In this document: piece after piece, positions 39,625 through 48,533 of the stretch
Position numbering within the stretch: position 1 is the first letter of the stretch
Layout of the letters: each line of letters begins with the position of its first letter
DNA from: Chthoniobacteraceae bacterium
GTDB lineage: Bacteria > Verrucomicrobiota > Verrucomicrobiia > Chthoniobacterales > Chthoniobacteraceae
Length of the DNA stretch: 64,000 nucleotides
Direction of reading: 5' to 3'
NCBI GenBank assembly: GCA_947471505.1
Contig: CANIWM010000024.1
Location: 1-64,000 of the forward strand
Made by a program: the position numbers and the translations under genes
Notes under the pieces: generated by a model
Database searches by the model: none
What the model was told of the DNA's origin: nothing
What the model saw: only the letters and a program-made list of their open reading frames with translations

Positions 39625-42600
39625 ATGAACGCTTTCCTGCCGCTGATTCTCGCTGGGGTTTCCTCTCTTGTTTTGTCCCGTGTCTCGTGGGCGGAGGAGG
39701 AGGTGGGATTTATCGAGAAGTTCGCGCTGGCGGCGGACCGCGAGAAGGCGCTGGCCGAGCTGGTGCCGGGGTCGGAGGACTATTACTTTTTCCATGCGCT
39801 GCATTATCAAAACACCCGCAATGCGCCGAAGCTCACGGAGACTCTGAAGCAGTGGGCGAAGCGCTTCCCGGAGGAGAGCGATCGGCGGCGCGAGATCATG
39901 GACCGGGAGGCGCTGCTCAACTACGACAAGGATGCGAAGGGCACGCTGCGGTATTTGAAGGAGCGGCTGGGGCTGGAGTTTAATCACGAGCGCGAGGTGC
40001 GCGATGCGGCCCCGGATTTGCCGGAGAAATTGGACGCGGCGCTGATCGCACGCGCCGTATTCGAGGCGGATGCGCTGGCGAATGACAACAGCTTGGAGTC
40101 GTTCTCGCAGAGCGCGCTGGAGCGGCTCGTGCCGCAGGCGGCAAAGCTCAATGAGCAGCAGCGCGCGGCGCTTGGGCAGAAGTTGCAGCGTCCTGATGTG
40201 GAGGGGCTCGTGCCTTTTCTCGCGGCGGAGTTGAAGGCGTCGGAAGGCTCGGACTTTGGGAAGTGGGACATCCATAAGGCGCTGCTGCCGGAGCAGCTCG
40301 ATGCGCTGGCGAAACTCGTGCCCACGCTGGTCGGCTACACGCCGTTCGTCTTCACGAAGCTGCGCAAGCTGGCCCCCGGTGCGGATGAAGACGTGGAGTT
40401 CGACGCCAAGGCTCGCGAGGCGTGGCTGGACCGCGTGTGGGCGTATGCGCAGACGTTGCCGACGGCGTTTAATACGGTGAAGGCCAGCGTGCTTTATCGG
40501 CGTCTCGACCACGACCGGAAGCGCGGGGTGTACGACGCGGCGCGCTTCGGCGAGTATCTGAAATTGCCGCGCGCGATGGGCTACGTGAACGAGAAGTGGC
40601 TGGCGGGAAAGCTGGAGCGTGAGAGCGGCGTGGACTTCAACGCGGGGCTGGGCGACGCGCTCTTAGTCGAGCGCCCTATCGGCAACGATGAGCCGCTGGT
40701 GCGCGAGTATTTCCTAGAGCTGTTCGCGAAGGGCGCGGCGTGGGAGCCGTATGCGGACTTGGTGCGCGAGACGTGGCTGAAGCCTGTCTTTGCCGAGGCC
40801 ATGATCACGCACGGGAAGGGCAAGGCGGAGGAGTGGGCGTCGCTGCTTTCCCCGGCGGAATTTGCACGGCTGAAGGAGCGCGTGGACATCGAGTTCCCGG
40901 CGACGAACAGCCAGTTCACACAGCCGGGCGACGAGGTGGCGTTCGATGTGGTGCTCAAGAATACGCCGAAGCTGCTGGTGCGAATCTATGAGCTGAACAC
41001 GCTCAATTTCTACCAGACGGAGCAGCGGCAGTTGAACACCGATGTGAAGCTCGATGGGCTCGTGGCCAACAGCGAGCGCACGGAGGAGGTGGAGTCGGGG
41101 CCCTTCGTGCGGACGCGCAAGACGTTCACTTTCCCCGAGCTGAAAGGGAAGCGCGGGGCGTGGGTGGTGGAGTTCATAGGGGGCGGGCGCAGCAGCCGCG
41201 CGCTCATCCGCGTGGGCCAGTGGCAGGTGCTCCAGCAGACGGGGGCAGCCGGGGTGCTGCTCACGGTGATTGATGAAAAGAAACAGCCCGTGCCCGACGC
41301 CGCTGTGTGGCTGGATGGGCGGAAGTTCACGCGCGATGAAAAAACGGGCGTGCTCACGGTGCCCTTTAGCGCAATCCCCGGTCCGCATCCGCTGGTGGTG
41401 TCGGACGCGGCGGGGAGCTTCGCATCGCTGACGGAGTTCCAGCACTCCGGCGAGGAATACACGCTGGACGCGCATTTCCACATCGAGCGGGAGCAGCTCC
41501 TCGCCGGACGAAAGGCCACGCTGGCCGTGCGCACGGACTTGCTGCTCGGCGAGCTGCACCTCGACCCGGCGCTCCTCCAAGAGCCCAAGCTGACCATCAC
41601 TTCCACGACGCACGACGGCATCTCGACGACGCGAGAAGTCAAAGACATCAAGCTCCGCCCCGACGCCGTGCTGACGTATGAACTCGCCGTGCCGGAACGG
41701 CTACGAGGACTCATCGTGAAGCTGACGGGGAAGATGGATGTGCTGTCGAAGGGAGGAGAGAAGAAGGAAGTCGAGGCTTCGCGGGTATGGAGGCTGAATG
41801 GGATAGATAAGACGGCAGAGACGAACGCCGGGCATCTGTCGAAGCTCGGCGGGAACTATGTGTATGAGCTGCTGGGCAAGAACGGCGAGCCTGTGGCGGA
41901 CCGTCAGGTGGAGCTGGAGTTCACGCACGAGGGCTTTGAGCGGACGACGACCGCATCGCTCAAGACGGATGCGAAAGGGCGCATCATGCTGGGGGCGTTG
42001 CCGGGGATTTCCGACGTGAAAGGGCCGGGAGAAGAGGATCGGAGCCAGTGGACGTTGAGTGAGTTCGCGCGGACTTGGCCGACGGTGCTCAATGCCAAGG
42101 CTGGCGAAGTGGTGAGGCTCCCCCTGCCGCCGAAGCTCACACTGCCGGAGGTTTCGCTGCTGGAAGTGAAAGCGGACACCTTCACCGCGAATCACGCTGC
42201 GAATATGAAGGTGCTCAACGGCTTTCTGGTCATCGAAGCACTGCCGCCGGGCGACTACTCGCTTCGGCTTCGGGGCGACGGGCGCACGGTGTCTATCCGG
42301 GTGACTGAGGCGACGCGGACGGGCTCTTGGCTCCTCGGCGCGACCCGCAATCTCCAGCAGCGCGACGCGGCTCCGCTGCACATCGGCGACGTGGTGGAAG
42401 ACAAAGAGTTCCTCGCCGTGAAGCTGGCAAACGTGACGCCCTTCACGCGTGTCCACATCGCGGCGACGCGCTTCTATCCGGGGATGGGACTGTTTAATGG
42501 ACTTGGTGGTTTCAAACGCGCCGCTGGAGCATCTGGGACGCCCGGCAACACGCCGAATCTCTTCTCCACAGGGCGTGAGATCGGGGACGAGTATCGCTAC

Positions 42601-45600
42601 ATCCTTGAGCGGCGCTACACGAAGCTCTTCCCCGGCAACATGCTCGCTCGCCCCGGACTGCTGCTGAATCCGTGGGAGGTGCGAGAGACGGGGACGACGG
42701 AGCTGTCGCAGGCTACGGGCGCGATGGAAGGTAGGAGCGGCCATGGGCGCGCTGCGGCGATGGCTAGTAATAAGATGAAGGGTTTCCATGATACACGCGG
42801 CATCTCCGGTGCGGTGTTGGAGGCGAACCTCGACTTCCTCGCCGAGGCTGCGCCGGTGCTCTACAACCTTGTGCCGGACAAGGATGGCGTCGTCCGTATT
42901 GAGCGCAAGGCGCTCGGCGACCGGCAGCATGTGCAGGTGTATGCGGAGGATGCGACGGATGCCGTGTGGCGCTCGTTCGCGCTGGCAGAGCAGGCGACGA
43001 AGTTCGCTGATCAACGGCTGGTGCGGAACCTCGAACCCGCACGCGCATTCACGCAGAAGAAGCAGGTGACGGTGCTGGAGAAAGGCAAGGCGCTGACGCT
43101 GGCCGACATCCTCACGAGCGAGCTGGAGACTTACGATACGCTCGGCGGCATCTACACGCTCTTCGCCACGATGAGCAGCGGGGGCGATGGAAAGCTGGAG
43201 GAGTTTGCATGGCTGCTGGAGTGGCCGCAGCTCAAGGACGAGGAGAAGCGCGCGAAGTACAGCGAGTTTGCGTGTCACGAACTGAGCTTCTTCCTCTCGC
43301 GCAAAGACCCCGCCTTTTTCGACGCAGTCGTGAAGCCCTACCTCGCGAACAAGAAGGACCGGACGTTCATGGACGACTTCCTCCTCGCCCGCGACCTCTC
43401 CGCCTACCGCGAGCCGTGGGCCTACGAGCGGCTCAACGCAGTCGAGCGCATCCTGCTCGCCACCCGAATCCCCGGCGAGCCCGAGAACGCCGCACGCCGA
43501 CTCCGCGAGCAGTGGGAGATGATCCCGCCGGATGTGGAAGAGCAAGACAGGCTGTTCGAAACGGCGCTTCATGGGCGCTCGCTTGCGCACAGCGAGGGAG
43601 GAGCGGGAGCGGACCTTGGAGAAGCGCGCGACGAGGCGAAGCCGGGAGAGTTTCTCACGCGGAACCCCAGCCCAGTAACGCTTGAGCCGGAACCCGCCGA
43701 GGCTGGCGACCATCCAACACCCAAAACCGCGCCAGTCATGCTATCGTCAGGCTCCATCTCAAATATAGCAGCCAAGGAGAAGCGCTCGCTTTCGCTGAGT
43801 GTCGAGGAGTCGGAAGTCGTGCGCGACGCGCTCAAGCGTGAAGGCAAGGGCGAGCTGAAGGAGCGGAATGTGGAGCTTTGGAATGATCTGAAGGAATCCG
43901 GTGCGGTCGCGGACAAGCGGGTGTATTTCCGCAGACTCCCTGGGACCGATGGATCAGGGGCCATCGTTGCGGAGGCTGCCGGTGAACAGGCCGTCGCGAA
44001 CTTCGCCTTTGTGGGAGCGGATGCCGCTGCCGCTCAGCGGGTGGCGACGCGCATCTACTATCGCCAACTCGGGGTGACGAAGGAGTGGGCGGAGAACAAT
44101 TACTACAAGCTGCGTATCGCCGAACAGGGTGCCGAGTTGGTGACGGCAAACGCCTTCTGGCGCGACTACGCGAAGCATGTGGCCGATGGCGCGAAGACGC
44201 CGTTTGTCTCGGAGCACGTCGCGGAGGCGGCGCGCAGCTTCACGGAGATGATGCTGGCGCTGGCCGTGCTCGACTTCCCTTTCGCCGAGCCGAAGCACGC
44301 GACGAAAACGGAGGGCGGGCAATTTTCCCTCACCGCTGCGGGGCCGGTGCTCGTGTATCACAAGGAGATCAAACCCGCCGCCCCCGCAGCCGCAGAGCAG
44401 GCCGGGCTGATGGTGTCGCAGAGCTTCTACCGTCACGACGACCGCTACCGGCAGGAGGGGAATGAGCAGTTTGAGAAAGTGGTGACGGAGGAGTTTCTCA
44501 CGGGCGTCGTGTATGGCGCGAGCGTCGCGGTGACGAATCCCACGAGCGCGCCGGTGAAGGCCGAGGTGCTCCTGCAAATCCCGCAGGGCGCGTTGCCCGT
44601 GCTGGGCAGCAAGGCGACGGGCTCGCTCTTGCTGCGCCTCGTGCCCTACACGACGCAGACGTTCGAGTATGCGTTCTATTTCCCCAGCACGCCGGTGAAG
44701 GCGGGCGCGAAGTTCCCGCACTATCCGGTGAACGTGGCCATCGGCGGCAAGCAAGCGGCAGCCGCGAAGCCGTTCGAGTTCAACGTCGTGGGCAAGCTCA
44801 CGCAGTTCGACAAAGCGTCGTGGGACTACGTCTCGCAATACGGCACGGCGGCGGACGTGTTCACCTTCCTCGCGAAGAATAATCTGGAAGCCCTCGACCT
44901 GGAGCGCGTGGCGTGGCGCTGCAAGGACGCGGCGTTCTTCAAAAAGCTCACCGCTTTCCTCAATGCGCATCATGTGTGGGACGAGACGATCTACAGCTAC
45001 GCCGTCGTCCACAACGATGCCGCCGCGCTGCGCGAGTGGCTCAAACATAACGATGAGTTCGTGGCTGGGTGCGGCTCGTGGCTCTCCAGCAAGCTCGTGG
45101 TGCTCGACCCGATTGAGCGCCGGGCCTACGAGCACCTCGAATACTCGCCGCTGGTGAATCAGCGCGCGCACCGCGTGGGCAACGATTGGCGCATCGCGAA
45201 CCCAGCGGTCCACGAGCAATACACGGCGTTCCTCGACATCCTCGCGCACAAGCCGAAGCTCGACGCCGCCGACACGATGAGCACGGCGTATTACCTCTTC
45301 CTGCAAGACCGCAACGAAGAGGCGCTCGCGCGCTTTCGCAGCGTGGATGCGAAGGCGCTGCCGACGCAGCTCCAGCACGACTACTTCCGCTGCTACGCCG
45401 ACTTTTACGAAGGCAACCTCGCCGACGCCCGCACCGTTGCAGCGAAGTATGCAGACTATCCCATCGCCCGTTGGCGCACGCTTTTCGCCGAGGTGAGCAG
45501 CCAGCTCGACGAGATCGAAGGCAAAGCTCCCGCCGGGAAAGGAGATAAGCCCGACCGCGAGAAACAGCAGGCGGAACTCGCGGCGACGGAGCCGACGTTC

Positions 45601-46236
45601 GACTTCAAAGTGGAGAAGCAGAGCATCGCGCTGACCTACAAGAACGTCGCCGAAGTGACGGTGAACTACTACCTCATGGACCCGGAGTTCTCGTTCAGCA
45701 GCAGCCCGTTCGCGAGCGAGGACGCGTCGCGCTTTAGCATCATCAAGCCGAACAAAACGGCCACGCAGCCGCTCCCCAAAGACAAGGACACGCTCGACCT
45801 CGCGCTGCCCGCCGAGTTTGCAAAAGCCAACGTGCTCGTGGAACTCGTCGCCGCCGGGCAGCGCAAGGCGCACCCGTATCACGCCAACACGCTCAAGCTC
45901 GCGCTGACGGAAAACTACGGACGCCTCGAAGCCCGCGACCTTGCAAGCGACAAGCCCATTCCCCGCGCCTACGTGAAGGTCTATGCGCGGCTGAAAAACG
46001 GCACGGTGCGCTTTTACAAAGACGGCTACACGGACCTGCGCGGGCGCTTCGACTACGCCAGCCTGAACGGCGGCGGCCATGCAGCCGAGACGCCCGCCGA
46101 GCCTGCGCCGAAGAACGGCCTCGACTACCAAATGCTCAAGCCCGCCGAACTCGGCAGCGTGGAGAAGCTGGCCATCTTGATCCTCAGCGACACGAACGGC
46201 GCGACCACGCGCGAGGTGGGCCCGCCGAAGGAGTGA
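39625..46236 (+). CDS. Giant exported multidomain protein, 2203 residues
   Basis: ATG 39625 gives a signal peptide (MNAFLPLILAGVSSLVLSRV, then SWAEEE). The region of about 430-900 has beta-sandwich-like segments with DEKKQPVPDAAVWLDGRKFT and GEPVADRQVELEFTHEGFER, reminiscent of the macroglobulin domains of alpha-2-macroglobulin-like proteins, but no thioester Cys-Gly-Glu-Gln motif is visible. Residues about 1315-1390 form a low-complexity linker (rich in Glu, Pro, Ala, Gly). Downstream parts include helical repeats and another sandwich-like end. Function unknown. It ends one base from the stop of the convergent lpxB. A pair GTGTGTGCC/GGCACACAC at 39549-39586 precedes it. Confidence 0.75.
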   Translation: MNAFLPLILAGVSSLVLSRVSWAEEEVGFIEKFALAADREKALAELVPGSEDYYFFHALHYQNTRNAPKLTETLKQWAKRFPEESDRRREIMDREALLNYDKDAKGTLRYLKERLGLEFNHEREVRDAAPDLPEKLDAALIARAVFEADALANDNSLESFSQSALERLVPQAAKLNEQQRAALGQKLQRPDVEGLVPFLAAELKASEGSDFGKWDIHKALLPEQLDALAKLVPTLVGYTPFVFTKLRKLAPGADEDVEFDAKAREAWLDRVWAYAQTLPTAFNTVKASVLYRRLDHDRKRGVYDAARFGEYLKLPRAMGYVNEKWLAGKLERESGVDFNAGLGDALLVERPIGNDEPLVREYFLELFAKGAAWEPYADLVRETWLKPVFAEAMITHGKGKAEEWASLLSPAEFARLKERVDIEFPATNSQFTQPGDEVAFDVVLKNTPKLLVRIYELNTLNFYQTEQRQLNTDVKLDGLVANSERTEEVESGPFVRTRKTFTFPELKGKRGAWVVEFIGGGRSSRALIRVGQWQVLQQTGAAGVLLTVIDEKKQPVPDAAVWLDGRKFTRDEKTGVLTVPFSAIPGPHPLVVSDAAGSFASLTEFQHSGEEYTLDAHFHIEREQLLAGRKATLAVRTDLLLGELHLDPALLQEPKLTITSTTHDGISTTREVKDIKLRPDAVLTYELAVPERLRGLIVKLTGKMDVLSKGGEKKEVEASRVWRLNGIDKTAETNAGHLSKLGGNYVYELLGKNGEPVADRQVELEFTHEGFERTTTASLKTDAKGRIMLGALPGISDVKGPGEEDRSQWTLSEFARTWPTVLNAKAGEVVRLPLPPKLTLPEVSLLEVKADTFTANHAANMKVLNGFLVIEALPPGDYSLRLRGDGRTVSIRVTEATRTGSWLLGATRNLQQRDAAPLHIGDVVEDKEFLAVKLANVTPFTRVHIAATRFYPGMGLFNGLGGFKRAAGASGTPGNTPNLFSTGREIGDEYRYILERRYTKLFPGNMLARPGLLLNPWEVRETGTTELSQATGAMEGRSGHGRAAAMASNKMKGFHDTRGISGAVLEANLDFLAEAAPVLYNLVPDKDGVVRIERKALGDRQHVQVYAEDATDAVWRSFALAEQATKFADQRLVRNLEPARAFTQKKQVTVLEKGKALTLADILTSELETYDTLGGIYTLFATMSSGGDGKLEEFAWLLEWPQLKDEEKRAKYSEFACHELSFFLSRKDPAFFDAVVKPYLANKKDRTFMDDFLLARDLSAYREPWAYERLNAVERILLATRIPGEPENAARRLREQWEMIPPDVEEQDRLFETALHGRSLAHSEGGAGADLGEARDEAKPGEFLTRNPSPVTLEPEPAEAGDHPTPKTAPVMLSSGSISNIAAKEKRSLSLSVEESEVVRDALKREGKGELKERNVELWNDLKESGAVADKRVYFRRLPGTDGSGAIVAEAAGEQAVANFAFVGADAAAAQRVATRIYYRQLGVTKEWAENNYYKLRIAEQGAELVTANAFWRDYAKHVADGAKTPFVSEHVAEAARSFTEMMLALAVLDFPFAEPKHATKTEGGQFSLTAAGPVLVYHKEIKPAAPAAAEQAGLMVSQSFYRHDDRYRQEGNEQFEKVVTEEFLTGVVYGASVAVTNPTSAPVKAEVLLQIPQGALPVLGSKATGSLLLRLVPYTTQTFEYAFYFPSTPVKAGAKFPHYPVNVAIGGKQAAAAKPFEFNVVGKLTQFDKASWDYVSQYGTAADVFTFLAKNNLEALDLERVAWRCKDAAFFKKLTAFLNAHHVWDETIYSYAVVHNDAAALREWLKHNDEFVAGCGSWLSSKLVVLDPIERRAYEHLEYSPLVNQRAHRVGNDWRIANPAVHEQYTAFLDILAHKPKLDAADTMSTAYYLFLQDRNEEALARFRSVDAKALPTQLQHDYFRCYADFYEGNLADARTVAAKYADYPIARWRTLFAEVSSQLDEIEGKAPAGKGDKPDREKQQAELAATEPTFDFKVEKQSIALTYKNVAEVTVNYYLMDPEFSFSSSPFASEDASRFSIIKPNKTATQPLPKDKDTLDLALPAEFAKANVLVELVAAGQRKAHPYHANTLKLALTENYGRLEARDLASDKPIPRAYVKVYARLKNGTVRFYKDGYTDLRGRFDYASLNGGGHAAETPAEPAPKNGLDYQMLKPAELGSVEKLAILILSDTNGATTREVGPPKE

Positions 46237-46237
46237 G

Positions 46238-47362
46238 CTACATCGCGCACGCTGCCAGCACTGCATCCGCCGCTCTCCCGGCGGCTCCGCAGTCTCCGAG
46301 GCTGGTGATGATTTTTGCGTAGGCGCTCTGCTGCATTGCGCGGGTTCCTTGGTGCTCCGAGAGCTGAATCAACTCGTTGGCGATGTGGTGCGGCTCGGCT
46401 TCGTCTTGGATGAACTCGGGCGCGACCATCGAGCCTGCGAGGACGTTCGGCAGGCCGAGGAAGGGGATTTTGATTACACGTTTCCCGATGGCGTATGTGA
46501 GCCACGCGGTCTTGTATAAAATGACCATCGGCAGCGCGAAGTATGTCGCCTCCAGCGTGGCTGTGCCGCTGCATACCATGCCGCTGCCCGCGCGCTGCAT
46601 GAGGGCGTGTGCGTTGCCCACGGTGACGGGGCAAAAGCTGTCGTCGCCCACGCGGCGGCGCATGATTTCTAGCATCTCTTCGCGCAGCGCCTCGCTGGCG
46701 GCGGATGCCTCAAATCGCATCCGCTGCCGGGCGCTGCGGAGATGCACGGCGGCGTCGAGCATGATGGGGAAAATGCGGCGGACTTCTTTGCTGCGACTGC
46801 CGGGGAGCAGGGCGGTGAGCATCGGGTCGCGCTCGGAGCCGGGGATGCGGCGGGCGGCGAGTGTGTCGAGTAGGGGATGCCCGGTGCAGATCGCCTTGAG
46901 CCCCACGCCTTCATACATCGGCACTTCAAAGGGGAAGAGGCAGAGCATGAGGTCGAGATACTTCGTCATCTTGGGGATGCGGTCCTGTTTCCACGCCCAG
47001 ACTTGCGGGGAGATGTATTGGATGCAGCGCAGCTTCGGCATCCGGGCTTTCGCCGCTTTGGCGAGGCGCAGATTGAAGCCGGGGTAGTCTATGGTGATGA
47101 GCGCGTCGGGTTGCTCTTTCTCGATGTCGTCGAGCATCCGGTCCATCTGGCGTTTGAAATAGCCGTATTTCTTCAGCACATCCCAAATCCCCACGACGGC
47201 CTCATCCGCCCAATCGAAAATCTGCTCGCCCGCGAAGGCGCGCATCTCCTTTCCACCGGCACCGACAAACTCCGTGCCCGGCGCGCGCTCGCGGATGGCC
47301 CTCATCAGCTCCACGCCGCGCGAGTCTCCGCTGGCCTCGCCCGCTACGAGGTAGAGCTTCAT
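46238..47362 (-). CDS. lpxB: Lipid-A-disaccharide synthase
   Basis: LpxB joins UDP-2,3-diacylglucosamine and lipid X to form the lipid A disaccharide at the inner membrane, showing that this cell makes lipopolysaccharide. Family signs are LVAGEASGDSRGVELMRAI at the N-terminus, TIDYPGFNLRLAKAAKAR, YISPQVWAWKQDRIPKM, TALLPGSRSKEVRRIFP and SGTATLEATYFALPMVILYK. ATG 47362 gives 374 residues, the usual length. Its start overlaps the stop of the upstream Gfo/Idh gene (ATGA at 47362-47359). It is convergent with the giant gene. Confidence 0.93.
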   Translation of the reverse strand: MKLYLVAGEASGDSRGVELMRAIRERAPGTEFVGAGGKEMRAFAGEQIFDWADEAVVGIWDVLKKYGYFKRQMDRMLDDIEKEQPDALITIDYPGFNLRLAKAAKARMPKLRCIQYISPQVWAWKQDRIPKMTKYLDLMLCLFPFEVPMYEGVGLKAICTGHPLLDTLAARRIPGSERDPMLTALLPGSRSKEVRRIFPIMLDAAVHLRSARQRMRFEASAASEALREEMLEIMRRRVGDDSFCPVTVGNAHALMQRAGSGMVCSGTATLEATYFALPMVILYKTAWLTYAIGKRVIKIPFLGLPNVLAGSMVAPEFIQDEAEPHHIANELIQLSEHQGTRAMQQSAYAKIITSLGDCGAAGRAADAVLAACAM

Positions 47363-48372
47363 TGCTGGCCGTCCTCGATCCGGCGCGTGATTTCTAGCGC
47401 CAGCTCCAGTGCGGCGGTGGCTTGGTGGCCGGTGACTTTCGGCTGCACGCCAGCGCGGGCGCACTCGACGAAGCTCGTGAGTTCCAGCTTGAGCGGCTCG
47501 TCTTTTTCAATCGAAACGGGCTCGCGCACGATGCGCTTCCCCGCAAATTCCGTGACGATGGTGCTGCCCGCCGCGACGCCGAGGAGTTTGCCGAAGAGCG
47601 TGCTCTCTTTCTCATCCTCGCGGGCGATGCGGAGGAGGTAGCCGTCTTGTTTTTGGTAATCGAGCGAGAGGTAAGCGTCGGGCTGGAAGACGCGGATTTT
47701 GCGCACCTTCTCCTGGCTCATCCGGCTGGCGGTGATGTTCGCCACGCAGCCATTTTCAAAGCGGATGCGGACGTTCGCGATGTCCTCGCGCTTGCTCAAA
47801 ATGGGCACGCCCACCGCATCCACCTGCACCCACGGCGAGCGGACGAGGTGCAGGATGATTTCTAAATCGTGGATCATCACGTCCAGCACCACGCCGACAT
47901 CGAGGCTGCGACCGGGATACGGCGAGAGCCTCGTCGCCTCGATAAAGCGCGGCGCGGTGAGTCGCGATTCCAGCGCGGACATCACCGGATTGAACCGCTC
48001 GATGTGCCCCACTTGCAGCACGAGTTTGCGCTCCTGCGCGATGGCGCACAGCTCATGCGCCTGCTCGGGTGTCTCGGTGAAGGGCTTCTCCACGAGCACA
48101 TGCTTCCCGCGCTCCAGTAGCGCCTTCGCGAGTTCAAAATGCGTCACCGTCGGCGTGGCCACCGTCACCGCATCCACCGCATCCGCAAACGCCCCCAGCT
48201 CGCTGAACGGCTGCGCGCCATACTTCCCCGCAATGTCCCGCGCCGTCTCCTCGCGGGAGTCGAGCACAGCGGTAAAGCGCGCGTCCTTCATTTCGCTAAA
48301 GATGCGCGCATGATTGCGGCCCATACTGCCCGTGCCGACGACGCCGAGGCGGATGGCGGGATGAGTGCTCAT
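47359..48372 (-). CDS. Gfo/Idh oxidoreductase, GnnA-like
   Basis: The protein (337 residues from ATG 48372) has a Rossmann fold (LGVVGTGSMGRNHARIFSEM), the EKP motif (HVLVEKPFTET) and the segment QVGHIERFNPVMSALE. It is translationally coupled to lpxB. In bacteria such as Acidithiobacillus and Leptospira, a Gfo/Idh enzyme encoded beside the lpx genes (GnnA) oxidises UDP-GlcNAc at C3 for a diamino lipid A sugar. The aminotransferase GnnB is not in this window, so the assignment is by context and motif only. Confidence 0.7.
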   Translation of the reverse strand: MSTHPAIRLGVVGTGSMGRNHARIFSEMKDARFTAVLDSREETARDIAGKYGAQPFSELGAFADAVDAVTVATPTVTHFELAKALLERGKHVLVEKPFTETPEQAHELCAIAQERKLVLQVGHIERFNPVMSALESRLTAPRFIEATRLSPYPGRSLDVGVVLDVMIHDLEIILHLVRSPWVQVDAVGVPILSKREDIANVRIRFENGCVANITASRMSQEKVRKIRVFQPDAYLSLDYQKQDGYLLRIAREDEKESTLFGKLLGVAAGSTIVTEFAGKRIVREPVSIEKDEPLKLELTSFVECARAGVQPKVTGHQATAALELALEITRRIEDGQQ

Positions 48373-48533
48373 GCCTGAGCGCCACAAAAGGCGGGCGATG
48401 TAAATAGATCGGGCGTTTCCAAAGAGACTGACTAGTAACGGGGCAGAGCGACTTCTTGCAAGCAGGTCTTCGCCGACGAGTCATCGGCGCAGCCACGTTC
48501 GCTGGGTAAATTAGGTCTTCGGGGGATGCCCGT

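Noticed and set aside
48388-48533. Possible hairpin GCCGACGAGTCATCGGC in the gap between minus-strand genes
   Set aside because: Short stem, no U-tract on the minus strand; evidence too weak for a terminator call.
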